A DNA stretch of 6,024 bases from an uncultured Methylobacteriaceae bacterium (GTDB taxonomy: Bacteria > Pseudomonadota > Alphaproteobacteria > Rhizobiales > Beijerinckiaceae). The stretch lies in assembly GCA_937872715.1 (NCBI GenBank), contig CALMTJ010000431.1:1-6024 (forward strand), written 5' to 3'. The notes below the pieces were generated by a model. It was not told the DNA's origin. It did not search any database and was given only the letters and a program-made list of their open reading frames with translations. Shown piece by piece: positions 5,362 to 6,024 of this stretch. Every line of letters starts with the position of its first letter. Position 1 is the first letter of the stretch. The position numbers were made by a program, and so were the translations under genes.

Positions 5362-6024
5362 ATGGAACTCCTGACAAGCCAGATCCTCGCCGGCCTCGCC
5401 ACGGGCGCAATCTACGCCTGCGTCGCCCTGTCCGTCGTCATGATCTACGGGGCGATCGGCCACGTGAACTTCGCCCAGGGCGAGATGGCGATGGTGTCGA
5501 CCTACCTCGCTTGGCAGCTGATGCAGTGGCGCCTCCCCTACTGGGCCGCCTTCGCCGTCGCGGTCGCGCTGTCCCTGCTCGGCGGCATCGCGACGGAATG
5601 GCTTCTCTTCCGCCCGCTGAACCGCTCGCCCGTGATGGTGAAGCTCGCGGGCTTCGTCGCGCTGTACTCGATCCTGAACAGCGTGGCGGGCCTGGTCTGG
5701 GGGTTCGACATCCGGCCGTTCCCCTCCCCTTTCGGGTCCTCCCCGTTCGGCGGCAGCCCGCTCGTCAGCTCGCACCAGGTCGGGATGATGACAGTCGCCG
5801 CGCTGATGCTGATCCTCCTGTTCGGCTTCTTCCGCTTCACGCGCACCGGCCTCGCGATGCGGGCCGCGGCCGTCCTGCCCGAGGAGGCGCGCCTCGTCGG
5901 GATAAATGTCGGCTGGACGATCGCGCTCGGCTGGGGCCTCGCCAGCACGATCGGGGCGGTCGCCGGAATCATGGTCGCGCCCGTCGTCTTCCTCGAGCCG
6001 AACATGATGGGCGGCGTCCTGATC
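5362..6024 (+). CDS. livH: LivH-type ABC transporter permease, 3' end beyond the window
   Basis: The frame from ATG 5362 stays open for 221 codons to the window edge, so the gene is partial here; full LivH proteins are about 290-310 residues. The product is an inner-membrane permease of the branched-chain amino acid type. The first hydrophobic helix is at about 8-30 (ILAGLATGAIYACVALSVV). It is followed by the family hallmark GHVNFAQGEMAMV at 33-45 and further helices at about 60-80, 94-114, 140-158 and 183-208. A cytoplasmic coupling loop, MRAAAVLPEEARLVGIN (166-182), matches the EAA-like loop that contacts the ATPases. Purine runs GAGGG (5347-5351) and GGTGG (5354-5358) precede the start. 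It follows livF by 13 nt in the same operon and should be followed by livM. The loop between helices 3 and 4 (about 115-138) is rich in Pro, Gly and Ser and is the likely periplasmic, variable part. Confidence 0.93.
   Translation, partial: MELLTSQILAGLATGAIYACVALSVVMIYGAIGHVNFAQGEMAMVSTYLAWQLMQWRLPYWAAFAVAVALSLLGGIATEWLLFRPLNRSPVMVKLAGFVALYSILNSVAGLVWGFDIRPFPSPFGSSPFGGSPLVSSHQVGMMTVAALMLILLFGFFRFTRTGLAMRAAAVLPEEARLVGINVGWTIALGWGLASTIGAVAGIMVAPVVFLEPNMMGGVLI

Noticed and set aside
5281..6005. Two open frames on the - strand (5281-5775 and 5538-6005) opposite the permease gene.
   Set aside because: The + strand frame from 5362 gives an unmistakable LivH permease running off the window edge; the - strand products have no recognisable features.

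Overview
The window is a single-direction, high-GC (by eye roughly two-thirds G+C, with mostly G/C third codon positions) stretch of bacterial chromosome or large replicon. All real genes are on the + strand. Gene content, codon use and protein style suggest an alphaproteobacterium (Methylobacterium/Rhizobiales-like), but no marker gene fixes the taxon.

Layout. Positions 6-2457 carry three tightly packed enzyme genes: a DUF35 zinc-ribbon/OB-fold protein, an SCP-x-type thiolase that starts 3 nt after it, and a BKACE (DUF849, beta-keto acid cleavage) enzyme 25 nt further on. A 92-93 nt gap with a perfect 12-bp palindrome leads to a periplasmic substrate-binding protein of the branched-chain amino acid (LivJ/K, HAAT) type at 2551-3729. 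A 126 nt gap at 3730-3855 holds a striking nested inverted repeat. Then come the transporter genes: livG-type ATPase (3856-4641), livF-type ATPase (GTG start at 4638, 4-nt overlap with livG) and a livH-type permease (from 5362, cut by the window end). The second permease (livM) is not seen and probably lies downstream.

How they may work together (inference). The Liv-type transporter would import a small carboxylic or amino acid-like compound. The enzymes would process it at the CoA/beta-keto acid level: BKACE family members convert a beta-keto acid plus acetyl-CoA into acetoacetate plus a new acyl-CoA, and the DUF35/thiolase pair would make or break a C-C bond in an acyl-CoA. The substrate cannot be read from the sequence. 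No regulator and no acyl-CoA ligase is in the window.

Most worth a second look: the BKACE protein has lost the Glu expected as third metal ligand and the nearby Arg of the characterised enzyme Kce (HxxxGLGD in place of HxRxGxED). The nested, mutually exclusive hairpins just ahead of the livG ribosome binding site are also notable. I see no RNA genes, CRISPR array, insertion sequence or phage feature, and no clearly new defence or mobile system.
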